In this document: in pieces, positions 8,937-18,740 of the stretch
Position numbering within the stretch: the first letter of the stretch is position 1
Layout of the letters: each line of letters begins with the position of its first letter
The notes under the pieces: generated by a model
Database searches by the model: none
Told to the model about the DNA's origin: nothing
What the model saw: the letters and a program-made list of their open reading frames with translations, nothing else
Assembly (NCBI GenBank): GCA_016195805.1
Contig: JACPYT010000018.1
Coordinates: 139,549-203,548 of the forward strand
From: Hydrogenophilales bacterium
Lineage (GTDB): Bacteria > Pseudomonadota > Gammaproteobacteria > Burkholderiales > Thiobacillaceae
DNA length: 64,000 nucleotides
Direction of reading: 5' to 3'
Made by a program: the position numbers and the translations under genes

Positions 8937-9820
8937 AACAGATTCATCTGTCCGCGCGCCTGCCTGATTTCGCGCAGCAGGTCGTCCGACGTCGGGTAGC
9001 GATATTTCAGCCGCAATTCGTGCGTGGTGCGTGCGTTCGACAGCTGGCGCGACTCACGCAGGAACGACAGCAACGCCTCGGACAGCACGGTTTCCGCTTC
9101 GGCGCGATTCACGCGCGGCGGCCGCGGCAGATCGAAGGCATCTGCGCAGCTGTCGAACCAGTCGCCCATTTTCAACGGATGTGTATCGACCGCATGGTAG
9201 ATGCGCTGCGAACGGCCGCGGAACAGCGCCGCCCAGGCCAGCCGCGCCAGATCGTCGGCATGGATGTGGTTGGTGTAGCTGTCGTCCCTGGCAATCAAGG
9301 CCGGGGTGCCGCGCTTGATGCGTTCCAACGGCAAGCGGTCGGCAGCGTAGATGCCCGGCGCGCGCAGGATGCTCACCTGTACCCGCAAAGCCTCGCCCCA
9401 GGCGCGCAACTGGCGCTCGGCGTCGACCCGCCGCACCGCGCGGCCGTTCACCGGCGCCACCGGGCGCGTCTCGGCGACCCAGTCGCCGCCGCAATCGCCG
9501 TACACGCCGCTGGTGCTGATGTACACCAGCGCCCCCGGCTTGCCGTGCCGGGCCAGCGCGTGCAGCAGATGGGTCGTGCGCGGATCGGTCTTGCCTTCGC
9601 TGGGCGGCGGCGCGAAATGGAACACGCCGTCGACGCGCGGCAGGCGCTTCAGCGTGGCGGGCGCGTCAAGGTCGCCGACATAGGGCGTCACCCCCAGCGC
9701 GCGCAGCTCGGCGGCACGCTCGGGGCGGCGGATCATGCCGATGAAATCGGCCTGCCCGACATAGCGCTTCACCAGCCGTTCCGCCACATCGCCGAATCCC
9801 ACGATCAAGATTTTTTTCAT
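8933..9820 (-). CDS. NAD-dependent epimerase/dehydratase family protein (YeeZ-like)
   Basis: 295 residues from the ATG at 9820 (MKKILIVGFGDVAERLVKRY), chosen because the Rossmann GxGxxA-type loop should sit at the very N-terminus. VFHFAPPP, LVYISTSGVYGDCGGDWV and the following region match extended SDR enzymes; the Tyr-x-x-x-Lys of classical SDRs is not obvious. Substrate not determinable. The last three bases overlap the convergent fxsA stop. Likely cytosolic. Confidence 0.8.
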   Translation of the reverse strand: MKKILIVGFGDVAERLVKRYVGQADFIGMIRRPERAAELRALGVTPYVGDLDAPATLKRLPRVDGVFHFAPPPSEGKTDPRTTHLLHALARHGKPGALVYISTSGVYGDCGGDWVAETRPVAPVNGRAVRRVDAERQLRAWGEALRVQVSILRAPGIYAADRLPLERIKRGTPALIARDDSYTNHIHADDLARLAWAALFRGRSQRIYHAVDTHPLKMGDWFDSCADAFDLPRPPRVNRAEAETVLSEALLSFLRESRQLSNARTTHELRLKYRYPTSDDLLREIRQARGQMNLF

Positions 9821-9914
9821 TGCCTCAGCCTGTAACCCTTCAAGTGCAAGGGTGAAAACCCCGCCCACTCGGGCGATAATCCATTGGTTTATCATCGCAT
9901 TCTAAGCGCACATC

Positions 9915-10952
9915 ATGCCGTACCAGGTCACCCTCCAGCCCAGCGGGCATCAATTCACTATCAACGACGACGAAACCATCCTCGAAGCCGCGCTGCGCGA
10001 AGGCTTTGCGCTGCCCTACGGCTGCCGCAACGGCGCCTGCGGCGCCTGCAAGGGCCGCGTGCTGTCCGGTCAGCTCGACTACGGCGTGCATTCCGCCAAC
10101 GCGCTGAAGGACGAAGACAAGGCGCAGGGCCGCGCCCTGTTCTGCCGGGCCAAGCCCCTGAGCGACATGGTCATCGAAGCCAAGGAAATCGGCGCGGCCA
10201 GAGACATCGTGGTGAAGACGCTGCCGTGTCGCGTGGAAAAGCTGGAGAAGCGCGCCGACGACGTGATGATCGTGAAGATCAAGCTGCCCGCCAACGAACG
10301 CCTGCAGTTTCTTGCCGGGCAATACATCGACTTCCAGCTGAAGGACGGCAAGTCGCGCAGCTATTCGCTCGCCAACGCGCCGCACGACGACGCGCTGCTG
10401 GAACTGCACATCCGCCACGTGCCGGGCGGCCTGTTCAGCGATCAGGTGTTCACCACCCTGAAGGAGCGCGACATCCTGCGCCTGAAAGGCCCGCTCGGCA
10501 GCTTCTTCATCCGCGAGGATTCCGACAAGCCGATGATCTTCATCGCCGGCGGCACCGGCTTTGCGCCGATCAAGGGCATGCTGGAACACGCCTTTGCCGA
10601 ACACACCGACCGCGAACTGGTGCTGTACTGGGGGGTGCGCTCGCTGAAGGACCTGTACATGGCCGAATTGCCACAGCGGTGGCTGGCGGAGCGCCCGAAC
10701 TTCAGCTTCATCCCGGTGCTGTCCAACCCGCAGCCGGGCGATCGCTGGCAGGGTCGTACCGGCTACGTGCACGAGGCCGTGCTGGCCGACTTTTCCGACC
10801 TGTCGGGCTACCAGGTGTATGCCTGCGGCGCGCCCGTCATGGTGGACCGCGCGCGCGACAATTTTGTGCAAACTCGCAATCTGCCCGAAGACGAATTCTT
10901 CGCCGATGCCTTCGTCTACGCAGCCGACACCGAAACCGCACCCGCCGTCTGA
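9915..10952 (+). CDS. 2Fe-2S ferredoxin-NAD(P)H flavin reductase (CDP-6-deoxy-glucoseen reductase type)
   Basis: 345 residues. The N-terminal plant-type ferredoxin has CRNGACGACKG and a fourth Cys in LFCRAKP. An FAD domain follows with RSYSLANAPHD, then an NAD(P) domain with FIAGGTGFAPIKGMLEH and VYACGAPVMV. This domain order is that of the AscD/DdhD-like reductases, often annotated CDP-6-deoxy-delta-3,4-glucoseen reductase in betaproteobacteria that lack the sugar pathway. The physiological electron acceptor is unknown, and a general oxygenase or iron-reductase role is equally possible. It stands alone, with its own promoter region shared with the divergent epimerase. Confidence 0.85.
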   Translation: MPYQVTLQPSGHQFTINDDETILEAALREGFALPYGCRNGACGACKGRVLSGQLDYGVHSANALKDEDKAQGRALFCRAKPLSDMVIEAKEIGAARDIVVKTLPCRVEKLEKRADDVMIVKIKLPANERLQFLAGQYIDFQLKDGKSRSYSLANAPHDDALLELHIRHVPGGLFSDQVFTTLKERDILRLKGPLGSFFIREDSDKPMIFIAGGTGFAPIKGMLEHAFAEHTDRELVLYWGVRSLKDLYMAELPQRWLAERPNFSFIPVLSNPQPGDRWQGRTGYVHEAVLADFSDLSGYQVYACGAPVMVDRARDNFVQTRNLPEDEFFADAFVYAADTETAPAV

Positions 10953-10977
10953 CAGCGGCCGCTGTCGTCTTCCCCAT

Positions 10978-11003
10978 AAAAAAGCCCGGGCAACTGCCCG
11001 GGC
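10978..11003 (-). terminator. Intrinsic terminator of the DUF302 gene
   Basis: GCCCGGGC AACT GCCCGGGC hairpin (10984-11003) with AAAAAA on its plus-strand left, so on the minus strand a T-run follows the stem. It is 23 bases beyond the stop of the minus-strand gene at 11026-11547. Confidence 0.85.
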
Positions 11004-11025
11004 CCGGGGTTCTGTCAGGACAGGC

Positions 11026-11547
11026 TTACAGTTCGCCCTTGGCACCCGCCTGCATGATGTCGATCAGCGAGTTGCGCACGGCGTTGACGCGATCCTTCAG
11101 GACCTGCGGCAGACGCTTTTCCTTCGCCACCGCATCGACGTTCACGTCCATCATCACCAACCAGCCCTGGCCCTTGGCATCCTCGATCAAGGCGATGCGG
11201 CAAGGCATGTACACGGCAAAATCCAGGTTCATGTCGATCAGGTCCTTGGCAAGGACGGCATCGCAAAACTGGTAGATGGTGACAGTACGCTGCGGCTGGT
11301 TGGTGATGGCCTCCACCTGCTTGGACAGCGGCAGCTCGGCCACCAGCTTCAGGTTCAACGCATTGGCCCGCAGGCGCATCGATTCGGCGGCATCGGCCAG
11401 GCTGACGCCATGATCGATGGCCACCTTATAGACGGCGGCAGCCTGCGCCGACTGTTTTGTCTTGGGCGCTGCGGCCCAGCTGGCGGGCACCGACAACACC
11501 ATCGCACCCAGCACGAAACCCAACACGGCAAAAAAATTCCGGCGCAT
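11026..11547 (-). CDS. Exported DUF302 family protein
   Basis: 173 residues with a Sec signal peptide (FFAVLGFVLGAMVLSVPASW). The mature region contains the DUF302-like pattern: a helix-rich start, VTIYQFCDAVLAKDLIDMNLDFAVYMPCRIALIED, then GWLVMMDVNVDAV. Single periplasmic domain, function unknown. DUF302 proteins are frequent in sulfur-oxidising and autotrophic bacteria. It has its own terminator; upstream is the end of hemY. Confidence 0.75.
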   Translation of the reverse strand: MRRNFFAVLGFVLGAMVLSVPASWAAAPKTKQSAQAAAVYKVAIDHGVSLADAAESMRLRANALNLKLVAELPLSKQVEAITNQPQRTVTIYQFCDAVLAKDLIDMNLDFAVYMPCRIALIEDAKGQGWLVMMDVNVDAVAKEKRLPQVLKDRVNAVRNSLIDIMQAGAKGEL

Positions 11548-11633
11548 GGAGGCACTCCTTCAAATATTAGAAAAGTCTAATAATACAATGCGGCCCCGGG
11601 CTGCGGCCCCGTACAAACGTGCCAGCCGGCAGC

Positions 11634-12806
11634 CTACTCAGCGCGGCACAGCGCCAACGCTTTCTGATAATGCTGGCAGGCTTCACCGGGCTGACCGCTC
11701 TGGGTCTTGAGTTCGGCCATGCGGATATGGCCTTCGGCGCTGGCGGCGATGGCGAGACTGGCTTCCAGATAGCTTTGCGCCTTGCCCCACAACTGCTGAA
11801 CGCTGCACAGCTGCGCCAGCGTGAGCAGCAACTGCGCATCGCGCGGCTGGGCATGCAGCCATTTCTCCGCCTGTTCGATCTGCCGGGTCGGGCTGCTGCC
11901 GCGCACCTCGCCGTACAGTGCCACCAGTTCCTCGTTCCACTCGCGGCCGAGCGCGGCCTCCAGCACGTCGAGCGCGGTGTCGTGGCCGCCGCGCTGCATG
12001 AAGGCACGGGCGGCGGCACGCGCGACCCAGGGGTCGACCTTGAAATCGGCCGGGATTTTCTTCCAGTATTCCAGCAGGCCGCGATCGTCTTCGGCGCGGC
12101 GCTTGAGATTTTCCGCGTACGCCATGCGCCGGCTCTGGGTAGCGACGCCCGGCTCCAGCGCATTGCTGCGGACCAGCGCATCGAGCAGGCGGTCGGCCTC
12201 GTCCCACTGCCCCGTCATCTGCCGCGCCTTGAGTTCGAGCCGCAACAGCGCGGTGTGCTGCGGCGCGATGTCCTTGGCCCGATTGATCGCCACCAGCGCC
12301 GCCATGGCATCCTTGGCGTCGAGCCGCGCCTCGGCCTCGAACAGCTGTGCCGCGAGTTCGGCACCGTGTTCGCTCGCTGCCTGAATATGCCGTTCGCGTT
12401 GCGGAATGGCCCGCATTTCCTGCGCCGCGCGGGCGGCCAGCACGCGCGCCAGGCCGAGCCGGGACTCGTCGCCCAGCCATTGCCCGAGGGATTGCTCGGC
12501 GTCCTGATAGCGAGATTCGGCATACGCCCGCAGGCCGCCGACGAAGTTCTCGTCACGCTTCTTCGCCGCGCGGCGTTCGCGCTGCTCGCGCACGATGCTG
12601 GGAAGATTGAGGGTAAGCATGGCCAGCCGCAACAGCACGACACCGCCGACCACCATCCCGATCACCGCCAGCACGAAGCCGATGAAGGAAATTTCCATTC
12701 GCCATGGCGGGTACACCAGCACCACGTAGCCCGGGTCGTAGCGCCCCGCCATGGCCAAGGCGACCGCCAGCACGGCGACGATGAGCAGCGAGATCAGCCC
12801 GCGCAT
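11634..12806 (-). CDS. hemY: HemY-type TPR membrane protein
   Basis: 390 residues. Two N-terminal membrane helices (ISLLIVAVLAVALAMAGR and ISFIGFVLAVIGMVVGGVVLL) flank a short periplasmic stretch with YPPWRMEISF. A long helical region of TPR-like repeats (LGLARVLAARAAQEM, ALGREWNEELVALYGEVR, EGHIRMAELKTQSGQPGEACQHYQKAL) follows. This is the gammaproteobacterial-type HemY, not the protoporphyrinogen oxidase of the same name. It is the last gene of hemC-hemD-hemX-hemY, and its start overlaps the hemX stop (TAATG). The role in heme synthesis is inferred from linkage; the family has been suggested to organise heme enzymes. Confidence 0.88.
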   Translation of the reverse strand: MRGLISLLIVAVLAVALAMAGRYDPGYVVLVYPPWRMEISFIGFVLAVIGMVVGGVVLLRLAMLTLNLPSIVREQRERRAAKKRDENFVGGLRAYAESRYQDAEQSLGQWLGDESRLGLARVLAARAAQEMRAIPQRERHIQAASEHGAELAAQLFEAEARLDAKDAMAALVAINRAKDIAPQHTALLRLELKARQMTGQWDEADRLLDALVRSNALEPGVATQSRRMAYAENLKRRAEDDRGLLEYWKKIPADFKVDPWVARAAARAFMQRGGHDTALDVLEAALGREWNEELVALYGEVRGSSPTRQIEQAEKWLHAQPRDAQLLLTLAQLCSVQQLWGKAQSYLEASLAIAASAEGHIRMAELKTQSGQPGEACQHYQKALALCRAE

Positions 12807-13822
12807 TACGGGTTCCCCTTGTAGGCATCGAGCGCGGCAAGACTGGCGTTGATGCCGGGCAGCTTGATGGCGATCTGCAGACTGGCCAGGCGCTGAACCT
12901 CCCTGATCGCGTCGGCGACGCCGGCGTCGCGTGTATTGAAGTAGCGCTCGAGCATGTTCGATACCGCGAGCAGGTCCGCCCGGAACGCCGCTTGGTCACG
13001 CGACATCAGCGCCAGCCGTGCCGACAGCAGGCGCAGGCGCAGATTCTCACGCAGGAAGTAGGCCTGGTCGGGGGGAAGCAGCACAGCCTCGTTGCCCTCG
13101 ACGCGGCGGATCTGCACCAGATGCTTCAGCTCCGCCCACAGTTCCTGGCCGAAATTGGCCGCCCGCACGCTGCGCGGGGCAGGCACCGCTTCGGATGCCT
13201 GCGCGCTGGCCAGCGGCCAGTCCATATGGTGGGCCACCAGCGCCTCGATGCGCGCGCTCATCCCAACCTCGTCGACCGAGGGCGCCGCGCGCAGATTGGC
13301 CAGGTCGGCGGCAATAGCGCGACGCAGCGCGGTGAACTGCGGCTTGTTCAGGCGCTGCAGGCGGGTGTCGGCGCCTTCCAGCGCAATGATCGCCGCCTTC
13401 ACATTGCCGGCCAGCTGCAACTGCTGCGCGGCGGTGAGCAGCACCTGCTCGATCTCGGCCAGCGTCCACTGGTCGCGGCCCTGCGCCAGATCCTTGTACA
13501 TGGACTCGAGCGCCGCCTGCTGCTGCTGCGAGGTCGTCATCTGGCTTTCGATATGCGAGACCTTTTCGCCGATCTGCCGCATCGCATCGTCGGCATTGCG
13601 CGCCAGCAGGACGGATTCGTTCACGTCCTTGCCCGAATCGGCCAGACGGCGTCCCAGTTCGGTCTTCAGGTCGCGGATGCGTTCGCGGCTGTCGGACCAC
13701 GACCACGCGGCCGCAGCCAGCGCCAGCACCGCGACCAGCATGGCGACGAGCGGCACCACCTGGATGCGTGGGTGCGGCGCCGTCACAGGGGGGGCGGAGG
13801 ACGTTTGGGGAGTGTCATTCAT
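12806..13822 (-). CDS. hemX: HemX-type membrane protein (uroporphyrinogen-III C-methyltransferase-like)
   Basis: 338 residues from the ATG at 13822 ([12 protein letters not shown]); the frame runs open far upstream inside hemD but that part is not coding. Short cytoplasmic Pro-rich N-terminus, one membrane helix (VVPLVAMLVAVLALAAAAWSW), a coiled-coil segment, then a periplasmic helical domain with WTLAEIEQVLLTAAQQLQLAGN. That last motif is characteristic of HemX. No SAM-binding motif is visible, so methyltransferase activity is unlikely despite the common database name. Overlaps hemD by 8 bases and hemY by one. Confidence 0.88.
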   Translation of the reverse strand: MNDTPQTSSAPPVTAPHPRIQVVPLVAMLVAVLALAAAAWSWSDSRERIRDLKTELGRRLADSGKDVNESVLLARNADDAMRQIGEKVSHIESQMTTSQQQQAALESMYKDLAQGRDQWTLAEIEQVLLTAAQQLQLAGNVKAAIIALEGADTRLQRLNKPQFTALRRAIAADLANLRAAPSVDEVGMSARIEALVAHHMDWPLASAQASEAVPAPRSVRAANFGQELWAELKHLVQIRRVEGNEAVLLPPDQAYFLRENLRLRLLSARLALMSRDQAAFRADLLAVSNMLERYFNTRDAGVADAIREVQRLASLQIAIKLPGINASLAALDAYKGNP

Positions 13823-14597
13823 TTTTAAAGCCTGTCTCGTTCCTGAACCAGTTGACCAGGCCGTCCAGCAGGCCTGCATCGCCGCCCTGGGTGGCGACGA
13901 CGTGTGCAATGCCGAAGCGGCGAGCCGCTTCGGCGATTTTCTCATGCGGCGCGAAAAGCGGGGTGACAGCCAGCAGCGGCGCACCCGGTTCGCCCAGCAG
14001 TGCGGCCAGATTGTGCAGCGTCTCCGCACTCGCGACCGTCACCGCATCGATACCGCCCGTCTGCCAGCGGGCCAGCAGGGGCGCGACATCGGCGTGCGGG
14101 CTGGTGCGCCGGTAGCACTCCAGGAAATGCACGTCCGCCCCCCGCGCGCGCAGGGTGTCGGCTACCAGGGCGCGGCCGCCGACGCCGCGCACGATCACCA
14201 CGCGCCTGCCTGCCACCGCCTGCAATTGCGGCAAGGCCAGCAGCGCCTCGCTGTCCTGGCCGTCCGGCGTGATGACGCCTTCGACTCCTTGTGCGGCCAG
14301 TACACGCGCAGTGCCGGGGCCGACCGCGAATACCCGGATGCCTGCAGGTAGGCCGCCGCGGGACCGGATCGTCGCCATGCCGAACTGCGCGGCATTGGGG
14401 CTGATGAAAATCGCGATGTCGGCCCCCGCCAGGTATTCGAGGGAATCCGCCAATCGCTCCGCCGCGACCGCCTCGATGGCGAGCGCAGGGAACACGAACG
14501 CCTCGCCGCCCGCCGCCTTGACCATCTGTGCCAAGGTGGCCGCCTGATGGACAGGCCGCGTCACCAGCACGGTGCGGCCGGCCAGCGCGTGCGTCAT
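13815..14597 (-). CDS. hemD: Uroporphyrinogen-III synthase
   Basis: 260 residues, two-lobed family with weak sequence conservation. It closes and inverts ring D of hydroxymethylbilane. Visible family features: [25 protein letters not shown] at the N-terminus, [28 protein letters not shown], and [24 protein letters not shown]. It overlaps hemC upstream by ATGA and hemX downstream, consistent with sequential use of products in one operon. Confidence 0.93.
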   Translation of the reverse strand: MTHALAGRTVLVTRPVHQAATLAQMVKAAGGEAFVFPALAIEAVAAERLADSLEYLAGADIAIFISPNAAQFGMATIRSRGGLPAGIRVFAVGPGTARVLAAQGVEGVITPDGQDSEALLALPQLQAVAGRRVVIVRGVGGRALVADTLRARGADVHFLECYRRTSPHADVAPLLARWQTGGIDAVTVASAETLHNLAALLGEPGAPLLAVTPLFAPHEKIAEAARRFGIAHVVATQGGDAGLLDGLVNWFRNETGFKNE

Positions 14598-15517
14598 GCG
14601 GCCGGAAGGGCGTCGAGGATGGCGCGTGCGCCCTGCGCCAGCAGCTTGTCGGCCAGCATCTGGCCGACCGCTTCGGGGTCGGCCAGATCGCCTGTCGCAG
14701 TGTCGTGGATGAAGCTGCTGCCGTCCGGATTCGCCACGAAGCCGCTCAGCACCAAGCGGCCGTCCTGCAACACCGCATGCGCCCCCAGCGGCACCTGGCA
14801 GCTGCCGCCGAGCACGCGACTGACTTGGCGTTCGGCGCGCACGCAGGCGGCGGTCTCGGGATCGTTCAGCGCAGCCAGCATGGCCGCCACTTCGCTGCTG
14901 CCGCTGCGGATTTCGATGCCGAGCGCGCCCTGGCCGGCGGCGGGAATGCTGTCCTCCACGCTCAGCAGGCTCTTGATGCGCTCGCCCAGCCCAAGTCGCT
15001 TGAGGCCGGCGGCGGCCAGCAGGATCGCGTCGAACTGGCCTTCGTCGAGTTTTTTCAGCCGCGTGCCGACGTTGCCGCGCAGCGGCTTCACCGTCAGGTG
15101 CGGGTAACGCGCGCGCAGCTGCGCTTCGCGGCGCAGGCTGGAGGTGCCGACCACGCTGCCGGGCGGCAGCTCGGACAGGCGCCCATAGCGGTTGGACACG
15201 AAGGCGTCGCGCGGATCCTCACGCTCGCCGATCACCGCAAGCATAAAGCCCGGCGGCAGTTCCATCGGCACGTCCTTCATCGAATGCACGGCCAGATCGG
15301 CCTTGCCCGCTTCCAGCGCGACTTCGAGTTCCTTGACGAACAGGCCCTTGCCGCCGACCTTGGACAGCGTGACATCGAGGATCTGGTCGCCGCGCGTGGT
15401 CATGCCCAGGATGTTGACCGTGCAGCCGGGATGCAGCGCACGCAGGCGATCGCGAATGTGCTCGGCCTGCCACATGGCAAGCGCACTTTCACGGGAGGCA
15501 ATGGTCAGGGTGTGCAT
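14594..15517 (-). CDS. hemC: Porphobilinogen deaminase (hydroxymethylbilane synthase)
   Basis: 307 residues, normal length. It condenses four porphobilinogens on a dipyrromethane cofactor. Motifs: [64 protein letters not shown], and the cofactor-binding Cys in [14 protein letters not shown]. It is the first gene of the hem operon; its promoter must lie in the 54-base gap to the divergent thioredoxin-like gene. Confidence 0.96.
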   Translation of the reverse strand: MHTLTIASRESALAMWQAEHIRDRLRALHPGCTVNILGMTTRGDQILDVTLSKVGGKGLFVKELEVALEAGKADLAVHSMKDVPMELPPGFMLAVIGEREDPRDAFVSNRYGRLSELPPGSVVGTSSLRREAQLRARYPHLTVKPLRGNVGTRLKKLDEGQFDAILLAAAGLKRLGLGERIKSLLSVEDSIPAAGQGALGIEIRSGSSEVAAMLAALNDPETAACVRAERQVSRVLGGSCQVPLGAHAVLQDGRLVLSGFVANPDGSSFIHDTATGDLADPEAVGQMLADKLLAQGARAILDALPAA

Positions 15518-15571
15518 GGCAGTAGGAATAAACTGTTTGATTTGGCAAATGATGGCGCGATACTGGCAATT

Positions 15572-16090
15572 ATGAAGTATCCGAAACCACCCAGAGGAAT
15601 GGCCGCAATCTCGCGATTGATCGCGGCCTGCGCCCTGATTTTAGCATGGGGCCTGGCGCTGCCCGACGCTGCCCGCGCGGCGGACAGCCTGGTACACGCG
15701 ACGAATTTCCAGGCCGACGCACGCACGGCGACCAAACGGCGGGTCCCCATCCTGGTGGTGTTCACCACGCCCCACTGTCCCTATTGCGAACGCGTCAAGC
15801 ACGACTATCTGATCCCCATGAACAAGGACCCGGCCAACCGCAGCCGCGTCATCATCCGGGAAGTCACCCTAGGCGCCTCCGACCCGCTCATCGGCTTTGA
15901 CGGCACGCCCACCACCGAAGGCGCGTTTGCCGCCGCACACAAGGTGTTCATGGTGCCCACCGTCCAGGTCTTCGACACCCAGGGCAACGACACCGGCGAC
16001 GCCATCGTCGGCCTGTTGATCCCGGACTATTACTACGGCTATCTGGAAAACGCCATCGACGCCGGCATGAGCAAAGTGCGCGGCAAATAG
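15572..16090 (+). CDS. Exported thioredoxin-fold protein
   Basis: 172 residues from the ATG at 15572; an alternative ATG at 15599 would still leave the signal peptide ([20 protein letters not shown]). The mature protein has [18 protein letters not shown], a CPYC redox centre of the thioredoxin/glutaredoxin class, and the cis-Pro region [10 protein letters not shown]. It resembles SoxW-like or DsbC-like periplasmic thiol proteins. Divergent from hemC. The partner is unknown; linkage to heme genes hints at cytochrome maturation, but that is inference. Confidence 0.78.
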   Translation: MKYPKPPRGMAAISRLIAACALILAWGLALPDAARAADSLVHATNFQADARTATKRRVPILVVFTTPHCPYCERVKHDYLIPMNKDPANRSRVIIREVTLGASDPLIGFDGTPTTEGAFAAAHKVFMVPTVQVFDTQGNDTGDAIVGLLIPDYYYGYLENAIDAGMSKVRGK

Positions 16091-16171
16091 TAAAGCGGCA
16101 GAGGGCGTTGGCGGCTTGTCGGACGTGAAGGAAGCCGGCTGCTAGAATCCCGTCATGCAGGGAGCGCCACT

Positions 16172-16813
16172 ATGAAAACCCTTCTGGCCGACGACCATCC
16201 GCTGATGCGCGAGGGGGTACGACAGGTTTTATCGCAACTGGAACCGCCGGTCGAGATCATCGACGCCCACGATTACCCCAGCCTGTTTGCCCAGACAGCC
16301 CTGCATGCCGACCTCGATCTGGCGCTGGTGGACCTGAACATGCCCGGCTTCGTCGGCATGCAGGGGATCACGCAGTATCGCAGCCGCTTCCCCGATATTC
16401 CCCTGGTGGTCCTGTCAGCTTCCGAGTCGCCGCACGATATCCGCAATGCGCTGGAAGCCGGTGCGCTCGGCTACATTCCCAAAGCCGCCTCCACGGCCGT
16501 GATGCTGGCCGCCTTGCGGCAGGTGCTGGCGGGCGACATCTTCGTGCCGGCCTGTCTGGGCGACGGCCATACCGGCTTGCATACGGTGGCGCCGGCCGAT
16601 TTCGAAGCCCTGCAGCACAGCGGGCTGACCGCACGCCAGCTTGAAGTGGCACGTCTGCTGGCGCAGGGCTGTGCCAACAAGGCCATCGCCGGCATGCTGG
16701 CGATGTCGGAAAGCACGGTGAAAGTGCACATCGCGGCGATTTTCCGCGCCCTCAACGTGAGCAACCGAACCGAGGCCGTACTTGCCATTCAGCGGCTGAC
16801 CCACAGCGCGTGA
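16172..16813 (+). CDS. LuxR/NarL-family response regulator
   Basis: 213 residues. The receiver (about 1-125) has LLADDHPLMREGV, LVDLNMPGFVGMQG (phospho-Asp), VVLSASES and YIPKAAS. The C-terminal GerE helix-turn-helix has LTARQLEVARLLAQGCANKAIAGMLAMSESTVKVHIAAIF. Transcription factor of a two-component pair with the overlapping hybrid kinase (GTGA junction at 16810-16813). The signal and target genes are not evident. Confidence 0.92.
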   Translation: MKTLLADDHPLMREGVRQVLSQLEPPVEIIDAHDYPSLFAQTALHADLDLALVDLNMPGFVGMQGITQYRSRFPDIPLVVLSASESPHDIRNALEAGALGYIPKAASTAVMLAALRQVLAGDIFVPACLGDGHTGLHTVAPADFEALQHSGLTARQLEVARLLAQGCANKAIAGMLAMSESTVKVHIAAIFRALNVSNRTEAVLAIQRLTHSA

Positions 16814-18723
16814 AATCCCTGCGCGCCCTGCTGGCCCGACTGCCGCTTTCCAGCATCCGCAGCCGGATGCTGGTGATTGCCCTGCTGCCCGCACTGCTGG
16901 CCGAGTTCGGGATGGTGGCCTACTTCACCTCGCAGGCGCTTGCCAACGCCGAAAACGCGCAGCACGCGCGGGCCACCAGTGCGGTCCGCCATCTGGCCGA
17001 CACCTTGCCCTATGCGCTGATCAGCGGCGACACGGCACTGGCCCAGCACCTGCTCGAAACCGAGATCCGCAACAACCAGCTTGCGTTTGCCCGCGTCACC
17101 GACCTCCATGGCCGCACGCTGGTCAGCGCCGGCGATACCCTGCGTGGCGCACTCCTCGACGACCGCCACCGGCAGCACGCCACCATTCGCCTGCCTGCCG
17201 CCGTTTTCCGCGACAGCGCCCTGTTTGCGGCCAGTACCGCCGACCTCGACCCGCTGGGCCAGGTCGAGGTCGGCGTCAGGCTCGATCAGATCGGCACGTT
17301 CAAGCGCGATACCCTGATTCATGCCGCATTCCTGATGCTGGTGGCCCTGACGCTCACCGGCGCTTTGGCCTGGCGCCTGTCCAACCGGCTGGCGGGGCAG
17401 CTGCAACATGTCGGCCGCGTGGTGGGACGGCTCGCCTGCGACGACCTCACGGTGCGCACCCAGCTGCCGCCCGAAGGCGAAGTCGGCGCCCTCGCCACCG
17501 GCGTGAACAACATGGCCGAGGCGCTGCAGACGCACCGTAGCGAACTGGAGCGGCGCATTCGCGAAGCCACCGCCGACCTCGCCGCCAAAAAGGACATGGC
17601 CGAGCGGGCCAACCAGGCCAAGTCGCGTTTCTTCGCCGCGGCGAGCCACGACCTGCGACAGCCGCTGCATGCACTGTCCCTGTTCGTCGCCGCGCTGAAG
17701 GCGCGCAACCAGCAGCCCGAATCGGAAACCCTGATCGACAATATCGAAGCCTCCACTGCAGCGATGGAACTGCTGTTCAATGCGCTGCTCGACATTTCGC
17801 GGCTCGATGCCGGCACCATCGAAGCGCATCCGGTGCATTTCCCGCTGCAGAAAATGCTGCTCGATCTCGACCACCAGTTCAGCGCGCTGGCGGCGGAAAA
17901 ACAGCTGCGCCTGCGTTTCCGGCCGTGCGACGTCATCCTGTACAGCGACCCGCTGCTGATCGAGCGCATCCTGGCCAACCTGATAGCCAACGCCATCCGC
18001 TACACCGACGACGGCGGCGTGCTGGTGGCCTGCCGCCGCCGCGGACGCATGGCACGCCTGAGCGTGATCGACACCGGTCGCGGCATTCCGCCCGACCAGC
18101 AGGAAAGCGTGTTCCAGGAATTCGTGCAGCTGCACAACCCCGCGCGCGACCGCAGCAAGGGCCTGGGGCTCGGACTCGCCATCGTGTCGCGCCTCGGGCG
18201 GCTGCTGGGACACCGGGTGGACTTGCGGTCGCGTCCGGGCCACGGCTCGGTATTCAGCATCGACGTGCCCTGCGGCGACGCCAGCCTGATCCAGCCGCCC
18301 ACCCCAGCCAGTGCGCCCGGCCCTTTGCCGACCGATGCGCTGGTGCTGCTGGTGGACGACGAAAGCGCCATCCTGCGCGGCATGGCCGAACTGTTCGACA
18401 ACTGGCAAATCGATCTGGTCACCGCCCACAGCGCCAACGAGGCCGAACACTGGCTCGCCAGCATCGGCCGCGTCCCCGACGTCATCGTGTCGGACTACCG
18501 CCTACCCGACGACACCGACGGCATCGAGGTCATCACCCGCCTGCGGCAGAAATTCGGCCGCGACATCCCGGCCATCCTGGTCACCGGCGACACCGCGCCC
18601 GACACCATCCTGCGCATCAGCAAGGCCGGCATCCCCCTGCTGCACAAGCCGTTGCGCCCCGCCAAGCTGCGCGCCCTGCTCACCCACCTGATCCGGCAGG
18701 CACGCGCGCCCGCCATGGGATAA
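16810..18723 (+). CDS. Hybrid sensor histidine kinase with C-terminal receiver
   Basis: 637 residues with a GTG start coupled to the preceding regulator. Layout: N-terminal helix (SRMLVIALLPALLAEFGMVAY), periplasmic sensor region of about 120 residues, second helix (AAFLMLVALTLTGALAWRL), HAMP-like linker, coiled coil, HisKA (SHDLRQPLHALSLF), and an HATPase with N-box ANLIANAIRYTDDGG, G1 IDTGRGIPPDQQES and G2 GLGLGLAIVSRL. The C-terminal receiver has LLVDDESAILRGM and VIVSDYRLPDDTDGIEV. The SHDLRQP form is typical of kinases that feed NarL-type partners through an internal receiver. Ligand unknown. Confidence 0.92.
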   Translation: MKSLRALLARLPLSSIRSRMLVIALLPALLAEFGMVAYFTSQALANAENAQHARATSAVRHLADTLPYALISGDTALAQHLLETEIRNNQLAFARVTDLHGRTLVSAGDTLRGALLDDRHRQHATIRLPAAVFRDSALFAASTADLDPLGQVEVGVRLDQIGTFKRDTLIHAAFLMLVALTLTGALAWRLSNRLAGQLQHVGRVVGRLACDDLTVRTQLPPEGEVGALATGVNNMAEALQTHRSELERRIREATADLAAKKDMAERANQAKSRFFAAASHDLRQPLHALSLFVAALKARNQQPESETLIDNIEASTAAMELLFNALLDISRLDAGTIEAHPVHFPLQKMLLDLDHQFSALAAEKQLRLRFRPCDVILYSDPLLIERILANLIANAIRYTDDGGVLVACRRRGRMARLSVIDTGRGIPPDQQESVFQEFVQLHNPARDRSKGLGLGLAIVSRLGRLLGHRVDLRSRPGHGSVFSIDVPCGDASLIQPPTPASAPGPLPTDALVLLVDDESAILRGMAELFDNWQIDLVTAHSANEAEHWLASIGRVPDVIVSDYRLPDDTDGIEVITRLRQKFGRDIPAILVTGDTAPDTILRISKAGIPLLHKPLRPAKLRALLTHLIRQARAPAMG

Positions 18724-18740
18724 TCATGTCCGAGTGAGAT

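Noticed and set aside
11634..12806. hemY read as protoporphyrinogen oxidase
   Set aside because: No FAD-binding motif; two N-terminal helices and TPR-like repeats show the unrelated proteobacterial HemY.
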